A stretch of 64,000 nucleotides of DNA from the NCBI RefSeq assembly GCF_001641635.1, contig NZ_LUUB01000079.1:391308-455307 (forward strand), in the 5' to 3' direction. Made by a program: the position numbers and the translations under genes. The DNA comes from Bradyrhizobium centrolobii. GTDB lineage: Bacteria > Pseudomonadota > Alphaproteobacteria > Rhizobiales > Xanthobacteraceae. Below are positions 44,312-52,228 of the stretch, one piece after another. Positions within the stretch are counted from its first letter, which is position 1. Every line of letters begins with the position of its first letter. Under the pieces are notes generated by a model. The model had not been told where the DNA came from and made no database searches. It saw nothing but the letters and a program-made list of their open reading frames with translations.

Positions 44312-45124
44312 TCAGGCCGAGATTAGGGTTCCGACCGGCTCGCCGTTGAGCGCTCGCGTCAAATTGCCCCGCTTCAGGCCGTTGATGACCTGGACGGAGC
44401 GACGGTTTTTGGCGTTCTTCATGAGTTGGAACACCGTTCGCTCCAGCACCACATCGACCAGGTCGAGCTCCATGAGTTCGTCGACGGTGATCTTGGGAAT
44501 GAACTTGGCGTTCGGATCCTTCTTCGGGTCGGCCGTATAAAGACCCTCTTCATCCTTGACGAAGATCATTGAGCGGCAACCCAAGGTTTCGCTGATTAGG
44601 TAACAGCCGGCATCTGTCCGGTGCGGCGGAATGCGGCCGATCTCCGGATTGGGCTGCCAATACGCGTAGGGGGGCATACCGACACATACGCAGGCCTGGC
44701 GCTCGGCGAGGTAGAGCGGTAATTGAGCGAATTGAGCTGGCTCGATCGACGGGATTCCATGCCTGGCGAGGAGATAGTGGATCATCTTCGCATTCTGGAT
44801 GCTCACGAAGAATCCGAGCACGCTTAGCACTCCAGTGGGCATCCCGAGATCAAGCCCCACACTATAGGAATGACGCGCCCGGGTGCCGGCTCCGGTGCCA
44901 ATGATCATCTTGTGCTTGGGGAGATTTTCGACGATCTCATCGATCAGCGGGAAGACGGCCTCCCGACCCCGATCGATAAAGCTTTGTCCGCCGATCTTGA
45001 TAACGTTGGCGTCCGGCAAGATCTGGATCACCGGCTGCCGGTCGAGCCGAGCCATTTCCTCTTCGTCCGTGACACTGCCGCTGACGAGCGCAGAGGTCAA
45101 CCGATCCAGGGGTTGGTTGTCCAT
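44312..45124 (-). CDS. mosB: Molybdenum storage protein subunit, MosB-like
   Basis: This 270-residue amino-acid-kinase-fold protein closely follows the pattern of Azotobacter MosB: ILPDANVIKIGGQSFIDRG, IGTGAGTRARHSYSVGLDLG, GMPPYAYWQP, IPPHRTDAGCYLISE, MIFVKDEEGLYTADPK and NGLKRGNLTRALNGEPVGTLI. MosA and MosB form a hexameric cage that binds ATP and takes up on the order of a hundred Mo atoms as oxide clusters. A strong AGGAGG lies six bases before the ATG. It sits between the WD40 gene and mosA in a molybdenum cluster. Confidence 0.9.
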   Translation of the reverse strand: MDNQPLDRLTSALVSGSVTDEEEMARLDRQPVIQILPDANVIKIGGQSFIDRGREAVFPLIDEIVENLPKHKMIIGTGAGTRARHSYSVGLDLGMPTGVLSVLGFFVSIQNAKMIHYLLARHGIPSIEPAQFAQLPLYLAERQACVCVGMPPYAYWQPNPEIGRIPPHRTDAGCYLISETLGCRSMIFVKDEEGLYTADPKKDPNAKFIPKITVDELMELDLVDVVLERTVFQLMKNAKNRRSVQVINGLKRGNLTRALNGEPVGTLISA

Positions 45125-45142
45125 CTTGAGCCTCCTGTCGCC

Positions 45143-47080
45143 TCACTGCTCCGTTGCTTTGCTCGATACGGCGTCTGGCGGCGCCCGTTTCGGCGTGTCC
45201 CAGAGCTTCGCAGTGCCGTCCATGCCGGCGGTGGCCACGATCGTCCCATCGTGTGAAAACGTTGCAAAGTGAATGCGTCTGAGGTGCCCCTTCAGCGCGG
45301 CCGTCTGCACCCGGCTGACAACATCCCAGAGGCGCACAGTGTCGTCGAGGCCACCCGAGGCGAGCGTCTTCCCGTCGGGAGAGAACGCGCAGAACCGGAC
45401 CCAGGCGGTGTGGCCCTTGAACGGCTCCAACTCCCTGCGGGTCTCAACCTCGAATAGCTGCACGTCGTTGCTCGCACCGGCAGACGCAAGCAGCTTGCCA
45501 TCAGGGGAGAACGCCACGGAGTGGACGGGGCCGGTATGCACGTCGATGGTGGCGACCTCTTTGGTCGATGACACGTCCCAAAGCTTGATGGTGCCGTCAA
45601 TGCTGCCCGAAGCGATCAACCGACTGTCGGGCGAGTAGGCCAATGCTTTGACTCCTCCGGTATGGCCGGTGAGGGTCGCAATCTCCCGATGTCCGCCGAT
45701 ATCCCACAGCTTTATCGTTTCATCATAACCACCAGAGACAGCGGTTTTGCCGTCAGGCGCGATAGCTACGGCGCGGATAATATTCGCGTGCCCGACCAGC
45801 GTGGCAATCTCCTTTCCGGACGGCAGCTCCCATAGTTTGGCGGTCCGGTCATAGGAGCCCGTCATGAGGGTTTTGCCGTCCGGCGAGATCGCGAGCGTGA
45901 CGATGGCACCGCTGTGGCCGAGCAGCGTCCGCAGTTCGTTGCCAGACGCTACGTCCCACAGCTTGACTGTTCGGTCGTGGCTTGCCGAAGCGAGGATCTT
46001 GTCGTCAGGCGTGAAAGCCACTGCGGTGACGAAAGATTTGTGTCCTTTCAGGGTCGCCCGTTCCTCTCCCTTGGGCGTAGCCTCTTCCTTGGGAGGTTCG
46101 ACACCCGATTTCAGCAATTGGTCGAGGTCCCAAATCTTGGCGAGATGATCCATTGTGGCCGTCGCGAGCGATTTGCCGTCAGGCGAGAAAGCCACGCCGC
46201 GAACGCGATCGCCGACCTCGCTCCATCGCACCATGACGTCCTCGCCGGTTGCGACGTTCCAGATCCTCAACGAGTTGTCGACGCTCCCGGCCGCGACCAG
46301 CTTGCCGTCCGGTGAAAACGCCACGCAAAGAACCTCGCTCGTCGTGCCCTCGAGCGTGGCGGTTTCCTTCCGCTGAGCGACATCCCAAAGCCGCACGGTC
46401 GTGTCCATGCTGCCGGTGACGAGCACCTTGTCGTCGGGCGAAAACGCGATACCGCGGATCCCATGCCCATGGCCTCGCAGCGTTGCGAGCTCGCGCCCTG
46501 TGGCCACGTCCCATAGTTTGGCCGTGTAGTCGTTGCTGCCGGAGGCAAGAATCTTGCTGTCATGGCTGAACGCCAGTGATCGCACTGCACCATCGTGTCG
46601 AAGCGTGGCGCGCTCCTGTCCGCTGCCTACGTCCCACAATTTGATGGTGTTGTCGTGGCTCCCTGACGCAATGGTTTTTCCGTCGGGGGCGAAAGCCAGC
46701 GACCGGATCATGTTGGTGTGGCCCCGCAGCGTGGCCAATTCGCGTTCGGAAGCCCAATTCCAAAGCTTCACAGTGCCGTCGTAACTGCCCGTCGCCAGAA
46801 GGCTGCCGTCGGGTGAGAAGCGGACCGCTTCGACGGTTGCGTTGTGCCCCCGCAGCGTGGCTATTTCCGCGCCCGTGGTGGCATCCCAGATCTTCGCCGT
46901 CTTGTCGTAACTGCCCGTGGCTACATACCGGCCATCCGGCGAGTAGTCGATCGAGGCCAGTGCAAGCGAATGGCCCCTTAGCGTAGTGCGTATCTGGGCA
47001 AAAGCAGGCATTGCAGTCAGGACTGCGGAAGCGAGCACGAGCATCGCCTGCAGCGTGCCCTGTAACCTGCGCACTGACAT
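45143..47080 (-). CDS. Exported 14-repeat WD40 protein in the molybdenum cluster
   Basis: This 645-residue protein starts with a signal-like sequence (MSVRRLQGTLQAMLVLASAVLTAMPAFA). The rest consists of exactly 14 WD40 repeats of about 42 residues (pattern LRGH...FSPDGK...ASGS.D.TVKLWD), with a short charged linker (VEPPKEEATPKGEERAT) between repeats 7 and 8, so two seven-bladed propellers are expected. No kinase or other enzymatic domain is present. It lies between modC (105 bases upstream) and mosB (18 bases downstream), with a strong AGGAGGAGG ribosome site. A scaffold role in molybdenum handling is inferred only from position. Confidence 0.86.
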   Translation of the reverse strand: MSVRRLQGTLQAMLVLASAVLTAMPAFAQIRTTLRGHSLALASIDYSPDGRYVATGSYDKTAKIWDATTGAEIATLRGHNATVEAVRFSPDGSLLATGSYDGTVKLWNWASERELATLRGHTNMIRSLAFAPDGKTIASGSHDNTIKLWDVGSGQERATLRHDGAVRSLAFSHDSKILASGSNDYTAKLWDVATGRELATLRGHGHGIRGIAFSPDDKVLVTGSMDTTVRLWDVAQRKETATLEGTTSEVLCVAFSPDGKLVAAGSVDNSLRIWNVATGEDVMVRWSEVGDRVRGVAFSPDGKSLATATMDHLAKIWDLDQLLKSGVEPPKEEATPKGEERATLKGHKSFVTAVAFTPDDKILASASHDRTVKLWDVASGNELRTLLGHSGAIVTLAISPDGKTLMTGSYDRTAKLWELPSGKEIATLVGHANIIRAVAIAPDGKTAVSGGYDETIKLWDIGGHREIATLTGHTGGVKALAYSPDSRLIASGSIDGTIKLWDVSSTKEVATIDVHTGPVHSVAFSPDGKLLASAGASNDVQLFEVETRRELEPFKGHTAWVRFCAFSPDGKTLASGGLDDTVRLWDVVSRVQTAALKGHLRRIHFATFSHDGTIVATAGMDGTAKLWDTPKRAPPDAVSSKATEQ

Positions 47081-47185
47081 TGGGCCTCCTCCTGAACGCG
47101 CTTACCTGCTCAGAACCCGGTCAGATGCCGCCAGCCGGCAACACAGCAAGGCCTCGCAAGTTCCAACTAGCGTCCATGGCAGCTG

Positions 47186-48319
47186 TCAAATCGGAATGGC
47201 AGTCGTATCCGCGCCATTGGCATGCCGAGATGCGGCTCCAAATGTCTGCCGGTCGAGGCCCACCGCCTTGATCACAGCATACACAGTCGTACCTTCCGTC
47301 AAATGTAAGCTTTCGACCGATCGCCGGGTAATGCGGGCCAAGATCGCTTGCCCGCTGCAGTCGAGGCGCACGTCCCGGATGGGGCCACGCTGCGGACCGA
47401 TCTCAGCGATGGTCCCGCGCAATACGTTAAGTGCACTCAGCCGATCGGGCGGACGCGTGCTCAGCATGACGTCACGCGCGCGAATATGAACACGCACTTT
47501 GGCGCCCACACGGTGCCGGTCGAGACGCGGAACCCACAGGCGCGACCCGCACAGGCTCAACACGGTGAGGCCGAATGAGTCGTCGTGCTTCAGGATCTCC
47601 GCTTCGAGCACCGCCCCTGCTTCGATCAGGTCCGTAAATGGAGGCAGGTCGAGGCGCGCCATGACGTCGGCAGTCGGTCCGGTCGCCTCGACGCGGCCTT
47701 CGGCCATCACGACGAGAGTATCCGCCAAACGTGCGACCTCCAATACTGAATGGCTTACATAGATGGTGGGCACCTTGGTCTCGTCGTATAGCCGCTCGAG
47801 ATAAGGCAGGATCTCGGCCTTGCGTGCCTCATCGAGCGAAGCGAGCGGCTCGTCCATGATGAGCAGCCGGGGCGAGGCCAGCAGGGCCCGTCCTATGGCG
47901 ACCCGCTGCTTCTCGCCACCGGAAAGATTCCGGGGACGACGTTGGAGCAGATGACCAATCCCAAGCAGCTCAACCACCTGCGCAAGTTGGCCGAAGCGCT
48001 TGGCGGGCGGCGTGAACCACCGGCCGTAAAGCAGATTTTGGCGGACGGTAAGGTGTGGGAATAGCCGCGCGTCCTGGAACACATAAGCGACCCGGCGCCG
48101 ATGCTTGGCCACAAAGACCCGCTGCTCGGTGTCGACGAGAATCTCGCCGTCGAGCGAGATGTGGGCGCATGCCGGGCGGATAAGTCCGCCGATGGCATTC
48201 ACCAGCGACGTTTTGCCGGATCCCGAGCGCCCGAACAATGCGGTCACGCGGCCATCGCTCTCGAATTGGGCGTTGAGATCGAATGACCCGAGTCGATGCT
48301 GCACCGCGACCCGGATCAT
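47186..48319 (-). CDS. modC: Molybdate ABC transporter ATP-binding protein ModC
   Basis: This 377-residue ATPase powers molybdate import. Walker A is GRSGSGKT (residues 30-37), the signature LSGGEKQRVAIGRAL and Walker B LLIMDEPLA. The C-terminal 90 residues form the Mop (molybdate-binding) domain (SALNVLRGTIAEIG, ILARITRRSVESLHL), which allows feedback inhibition by molybdate. Its start overlaps modB by four bases. The sequence VQHRLGSFDLNAQF at the N-terminus is typical of ModC. Confidence 0.95.
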   Translation of the reverse strand: MIRVAVQHRLGSFDLNAQFESDGRVTALFGRSGSGKTSLVNAIGGLIRPACAHISLDGEILVDTEQRVFVAKHRRRVAYVFQDARLFPHLTVRQNLLYGRWFTPPAKRFGQLAQVVELLGIGHLLQRRPRNLSGGEKQRVAIGRALLASPRLLIMDEPLASLDEARKAEILPYLERLYDETKVPTIYVSHSVLEVARLADTLVVMAEGRVEATGPTADVMARLDLPPFTDLIEAGAVLEAEILKHDDSFGLTVLSLCGSRLWVPRLDRHRVGAKVRVHIRARDVMLSTRPPDRLSALNVLRGTIAEIGPQRGPIRDVRLDCSGQAILARITRRSVESLHLTEGTTVYAVIKAVGLDRQTFGAASRHANGADTTAIPI

Positions 48320-49023
48320 GCCTCGACCCCGATGCGATGGCCGACGATCCCCCCGATTGCTTCCGAGGCGAGTAGGGCGGACATCGAGACCACGACCGCG
48401 ATTGCGGTAAGGCGGAAAGCCGCGAATTCGCCGCCCGGGACCTGCGTAAAGGTGTAGATGGCCGTAGGAAGCGTTTGCGTTTCGCCCGGTATGTTAGACA
48501 CGAAGGTGATCGTCGCGCCGAACTCTCCCATCGCACGCGCGAAGGAAAGGATCGTACCGGCAATAATGCCGGGCAAGATGAGCGGTAGCGTCACGGTCAC
48601 GAAGACCCAGCCGGGACTGGCTCCGAGCGTTCCCGCCGCATCCTCGAGCCCGCGGTCGATGGCGTCTATGGACAATTGCAGAGCTCGAACCAGCAATGGG
48701 AACCCCATGACGGCGCACGCAAGTGCCGCGCCCGTCCACCTGAAGGCGAAGACGATTCCGAAATTGTCAGCGAGGAACGCGCCAAGCGGTCCGTGCTGCC
48801 CGAACAGTAGAAGCAGAAGATAGCCGGTGACCACCGGGGGAAGAACCAGCGGCAAAAAAACAATCCCGTTTAGGATCGACTTGCCCCAGAATTTTCCCCG
48901 CGACAGCACCATCGCAATGAGAAGCCCCGGCGGTAGGCTCGCGACTGTCGCCCACAGAGCAACTCGCAGGCTCAGTTCAAGGGCAGTCTTCTCTTCCGGC
49001 GTCAGGGTGAACATAGGCTTCAC
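48316..49023 (-). CDS. modB: Molybdate ABC transporter permease ModB
   Basis: This 235-residue inner-membrane permease has about five helices and the EAA coupling loop (GLEDAAGTLGASPGWVFVTVTLPL). With ModA and ModC it imports molybdate. It overlaps modA upstream and modC downstream by four bases each, so the three are translationally coupled. Length and topology are standard. Confidence 0.95.
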   Translation of the reverse strand: MKPMFTLTPEEKTALELSLRVALWATVASLPPGLLIAMVLSRGKFWGKSILNGIVFLPLVLPPVVTGYLLLLLFGQHGPLGAFLADNFGIVFAFRWTGAALACAVMGFPLLVRALQLSIDAIDRGLEDAAGTLGASPGWVFVTVTLPLILPGIIAGTILSFARAMGEFGATITFVSNIPGETQTLPTAIYTFTQVPGGEFAAFRLTAIAVVVSMSALLASEAIGGIVGHRIGVEA

Positions 49024-49832
49024 TCCAGTATCGTGAAACCTTGCTTCTCGAAGATGCTGCGCGCCTCTGGCGATCTCAGCAGGTCGATAAAGGCGGCGGC
49101 GGCATCAGGTTTGGTCGAACCGGCGACAACCGCGACAGGATAGATGATGCGCGGGTGAGTGCTTTCCGGGAAGCTGCCAACGGTCACGACGGCTGGCTCC
49201 GACACCGCGTCGGACTTGTAGACAATGCCGAGCGGCGCTTCGCCACGCGACACCAGGAGAAGCGCCGCTCGGACGTTTTCGGCTTGAGCAATGCGATCCT
49301 TGACCGAATCCCAGACCCCAAGCGACTCGAGTGCAGCGCGGCCGTACTTGCCGGCTGGAACCGCGTCCGTATTGGCCATTGCGAGGCGCCCATGCCCAAC
49401 GAGCGACGGCAGTGGGAATCCGGGAATGATATCGACGTGAAGATCGGCGCCCTTAGGTGCAATGAGCACAAGGCGGTTGCCGACGAGGTCCGAGCGCGTT
49501 TCCGGTCTGATCAGCTTGCGCTCGGCGAGATAGTCCATCCAGTCCTCGTCAGCCGAGATGAAAATGTCGGCCGGCGCCCCTTGCTCGATCTGCTTGGCTA
49601 GCGCTGCGCTGGACGCGTACGAGATTACGGCCCGCTTGCCTGCGTTCGCCTGCCAATGGGCGTTAACGTCATCAAGGACGGTCTTGAGGCTCGCGGCCGC
49701 GAAGACGAGCAAGTCCGGACCGGCACCCTGCGCGCCGCCAGGACTTCCAGCCGAAAAAATAAGGGCAAGCAGTAGCGCGCATAACGCGCCCGGGCGCCTG
49801 AACGCCGAAGTAGGCGCATCGCTCGTGTTCAT
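49020..49832 (-). CDS. modA: Molybdate-binding periplasmic protein ModA
   Basis: This 270-residue binding protein has a signal sequence (hydrophobic core ALCALLLALIFSAG) and the ModA pattern: VFAAASLKTVLDDV, ISYASSAALAKQIEQGAPADIFISAD, GRLAMANTDAVPAGKYGRAAL and GIVYKSDA. It captures molybdate or tungstate in the periplasm. I chose ATG 49832, with GAGGG seven bases upstream; ATG 49865 adds 11 residues. A loosely symmetric pair, CGATATGT (49879-49886) and ATGTAACG (49905-49912), lies upstream and could be a ModE-like site, though the match is weak and no modE gene is in the window. Confidence 0.93.
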   Translation of the reverse strand: MNTSDAPTSAFRRPGALCALLLALIFSAGSPGGAQGAGPDLLVFAAASLKTVLDDVNAHWQANAGKRAVISYASSAALAKQIEQGAPADIFISADEDWMDYLAERKLIRPETRSDLVGNRLVLIAPKGADLHVDIIPGFPLPSLVGHGRLAMANTDAVPAGKYGRAALESLGVWDSVKDRIAQAENVRAALLLVSRGEAPLGIVYKSDAVSEPAVVTVGSFPESTHPRIIYPVAVVAGSTKPDAAAAFIDLLRSPEARSIFEKQGFTILE

Positions 49833-49970
49833 GTTCGGGCCCTCGGAAACTGACATAGGGCACATGAACCCTCTGGCCCGATATGTCTGCCTGCGACAGC
49901 ATCCATGTAACGTTCGCCCGCGCTAAACGTTGCAAATACGAGTGCGCCCGAACTAGGGGTGGCCGCGGAA

Positions 49971-50873
49971 ATGGTCGAGATTGGAAGGAGCCCGAGGCAA
50001 ATCGGCTGGCCCATCCCGCCGACGGGCACCTCGTATCGGGTGATCGGGGCCGACGGCTTCGAGCGGGACATGTCAGATCTAGCTGACTGGATCGCGGCCA
50101 TCCAATCTGGTGTCGTCGAAGCTCAGTCCTTGTTCCTGGACCGTGAAACGCTTCGCTGGCGGCCGGTCTCGGAATTGGCCATCTTTATCGAAGCCGAGCA
50201 GGCGGTCGCAACAGATGCGGTCGGTGTCGGAGGCCGGCAACCGGAGAGTGGCCCGGCGGTAACTCGGGAGTCGGCCCCTGGCTTCGAAAACGCATCGAAG
50301 CGAGCGCCCAGCACCACGTTTCTTTGGATGGCTCTTGTTACTGCTGTGGTCATTGTTCTCGCGGTCTGGGCTGCCGGATCCACTCTGCCCGCTAACGTTC
50401 AGACAATGGCCCGGCAGGTCCCGGAGCCGGTCCGCATCGGTGCAGCGGCTGTCCTCTTCGTGATCCTGAGCGAGGAATTCTACTGGTTCGTCTCGATCCT
50501 GGTTGGGATCAGAAGTGTTCGCCCCGCTCGCCGTTTTGCGCTGCAAGTGCTGGCGCTGCTCACGACCTGCGTGTTGCTCTATGCGGTGTTCGCGCTCTTC
50601 TCGACTGATGGGTTTCAGCTCGATGCCGGCTTTCTCGTGAGGAACGCCGTCGTGGTTGGCCTCGCCTACGCGGCGTCTCTCTTTTTCTGGTCAATCGCTC
50701 TGCTGGCTGGAACGAGCGCCACGCTCGCCAGGAAGTTGCTGGCCAGCGCCATAGTATCCGCGATGTTGGCGAGTACTGCTTATATGGGGCTCGCACCAAT
50801 TGTGCGACATGGTGGCGCCGCACCGAGCAGCTTTTGCGGTTCCTGTGCCCACAGTAACTCGCAACCTGGATGA
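49971..50873 (+). CDS. Membrane protein with N-terminal GYF-like domain
   Basis: This protein of about 300 residues is unrecognised as a whole. Residues about 18-65 (YRVIGADGFERDMSDLADWI, then RETLRWRPVSEL) resemble the GYF_2 domain found before membrane regions of bacterial proteins. After a flexible linker come about five hydrophobic segments (from residue 118 on). It is divergent from modA and 90 bases before the RND adaptor gene. ATG 49971 is preferred to the GTG at 49959. The function is unknown; it may belong to the metal or efflux block. Confidence 0.62.
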   Translation: MVEIGRSPRQIGWPIPPTGTSYRVIGADGFERDMSDLADWIAAIQSGVVEAQSLFLDRETLRWRPVSELAIFIEAEQAVATDAVGVGGRQPESGPAVTRESAPGFENASKRAPSTTFLWMALVTAVVIVLAVWAAGSTLPANVQTMARQVPEPVRIGAAAVLFVILSEEFYWFVSILVGIRSVRPARRFALQVLALLTTCVLLYAVFALFSTDGFQLDAGFLVRNAVVVGLAYAASLFFWSIALLAGTSATLARKLLASAIVSAMLASTAYMGLAPIVRHGGAAPSSFCGSCAHSNSQPG

Positions 50874-50962
50874 TGCCATCGTCAAATCCCTCCCAAGAGG
50901 CATACGTGCCTTTGCCAAGGCGCTCACGCGGGCATATCATGCCCCGGTTAGTTGGTGAGCCC

Positions 50963-52228
50963 ATGCTGAACGCGATCCGTGCAGGGGGCGTTCTATTGAT
51001 TATGACGGCCACGGCTTGGTGGTACGTTTCTGACCAAGCCGGAGGTGCTCGCCCGCGTGACGATACGGTAACTGTCTCCCGTGGCGGCGGAGGCGGAGGC
51101 GGGGGTGGCGGCGGCCGAGGCAGGCATCGTCAAGGCGGTCCGGTCGCGGTTGTTACCGCTCCAGTGGTCCGACAGGACGTGCCCGTTAATGTGGCCGGCA
51201 TCGGCTCAGTGGAGGCCTTCAACACCGTTACCGTAAGGGCGAGGGTTGACGGCCTCCTGGAAAAGATCGCCTTCACCGAAGGCCAAGAGGTAAAGGCCGG
51301 AGATCTTCTGGCCCAGATCGATTCCCGCGTTTATGAGGCCAGGCTCAGCCAAGCTCAAGGCGTAAAGGCGAAGAACGAGGCACAGCTTGCCAACGCGAAG
51401 CTCGATCTCGATCGAGCCGTGAAGCTTGGGCAATTTGCAACTCAGCAGACGGTGGATACCGCTCGCGCGCTGGTCCGCCAGTTGGAAGGCTCGCTGCAGA
51501 CCGACCAGGCCAACATCGACGCGGCCGCCTTGGATCTCGAATACGCCAGTATTCGCGCCCCGATTTCCGGGCGAACCGGGGTACGGCTGATTGATGCAGG
51601 CAATTTCGTTCGAGCGCGTGAGTCGAGCGGAATAGTGATCATCACGCAGCTGGAGCCGATCTACGTATCCTTCTCGCTTCCGCAACAATACCTCGAAACG
51701 GTGCAGCAAGCGCTTGCCGACAGGCAGGTTCCGGTGGCGGCGCTCGATGCCGACGGGAAGAGAGCATTGGAAGAGGGCGTCCTGTCGGTCCTCGACAATC
51801 GCATCGATGCTCAGACCGGCACAATCAAACTCAAGGCTACGTTTGCCAATGCACACCGCAAGCTGTGGCCGGGGCAATTCGTTAACGTCCGCGTGCGGCT
51901 CGACACGGTCAAGGACGGCACCGTCGTGCCGAGCGCGGCGGTGCAGCGCAATGCGGGCGGTACATTTGCGTATGTGTTGGATCAGGATAACCGGGTCGAG
52001 ATGCGGCCGATCCGGGTCGGTCAGGTCGATAACAACATCGCTGTCGTCGAATCCGGCCTTGAGCCTGGTCAGCAAGTCGTTGTCACAAGCCAGGAACAGC
52101 TCCGGCCGGGTGCGTACGTGATTCCCACAGAAGCCAAATCACAGCAAGAAGGAGCCGTTCCCCAGATCACATCGTCGAAGCTTGCATCAGAGAGGGCAGC
52201 TAGTCAGGAGCGCCGATCTTCGCCATGA
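50963..52228 (+). CDS. RND efflux adaptor, MdtA-like, with polyglycine tract
   Basis: This periplasmic adaptor of about 421 residues has an N-terminal helix (about residues 4-22), then the two lipoyl halves (GLLEKIAFTEGQEVKAGDLLAQI and DLEYASIRAPISGRTGVRLID), a coiled hairpin and beta-barrel (PGQFVNVRVRL). Between the helix and the folded part is a tract of 11 consecutive glycines followed by RGRHRQGG. It starts the MdtABC-like operon and its stop overlaps the first pump gene by four bases. The start could be ATG 50939 or 50963. Confidence 0.9.
   Translation: MLNAIRAGGVLLIMTATAWWYVSDQAGGARPRDDTVTVSRGGGGGGGGGGGRGRHRQGGPVAVVTAPVVRQDVPVNVAGIGSVEAFNTVTVRARVDGLLEKIAFTEGQEVKAGDLLAQIDSRVYEARLSQAQGVKAKNEAQLANAKLDLDRAVKLGQFATQQTVDTARALVRQLEGSLQTDQANIDAAALDLEYASIRAPISGRTGVRLIDAGNFVRARESSGIVIITQLEPIYVSFSLPQQYLETVQQALADRQVPVAALDADGKRALEEGVLSVLDNRIDAQTGTIKLKATFANAHRKLWPGQFVNVRVRLDTVKDGTVVPSAAVQRNAGGTFAYVLDQDNRVEMRPIRVGQVDNNIAVVESGLEPGQQVVVTSQEQLRPGAYVIPTEAKSQQEGAVPQITSSKLASERAASQERRSSP

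Noticed and set aside
49879..49912. ModE-like site upstream of modA
   Set aside because: Only partly symmetric (about five of eight half-site positions) and no modE gene is in the window; mentioned only under modA.
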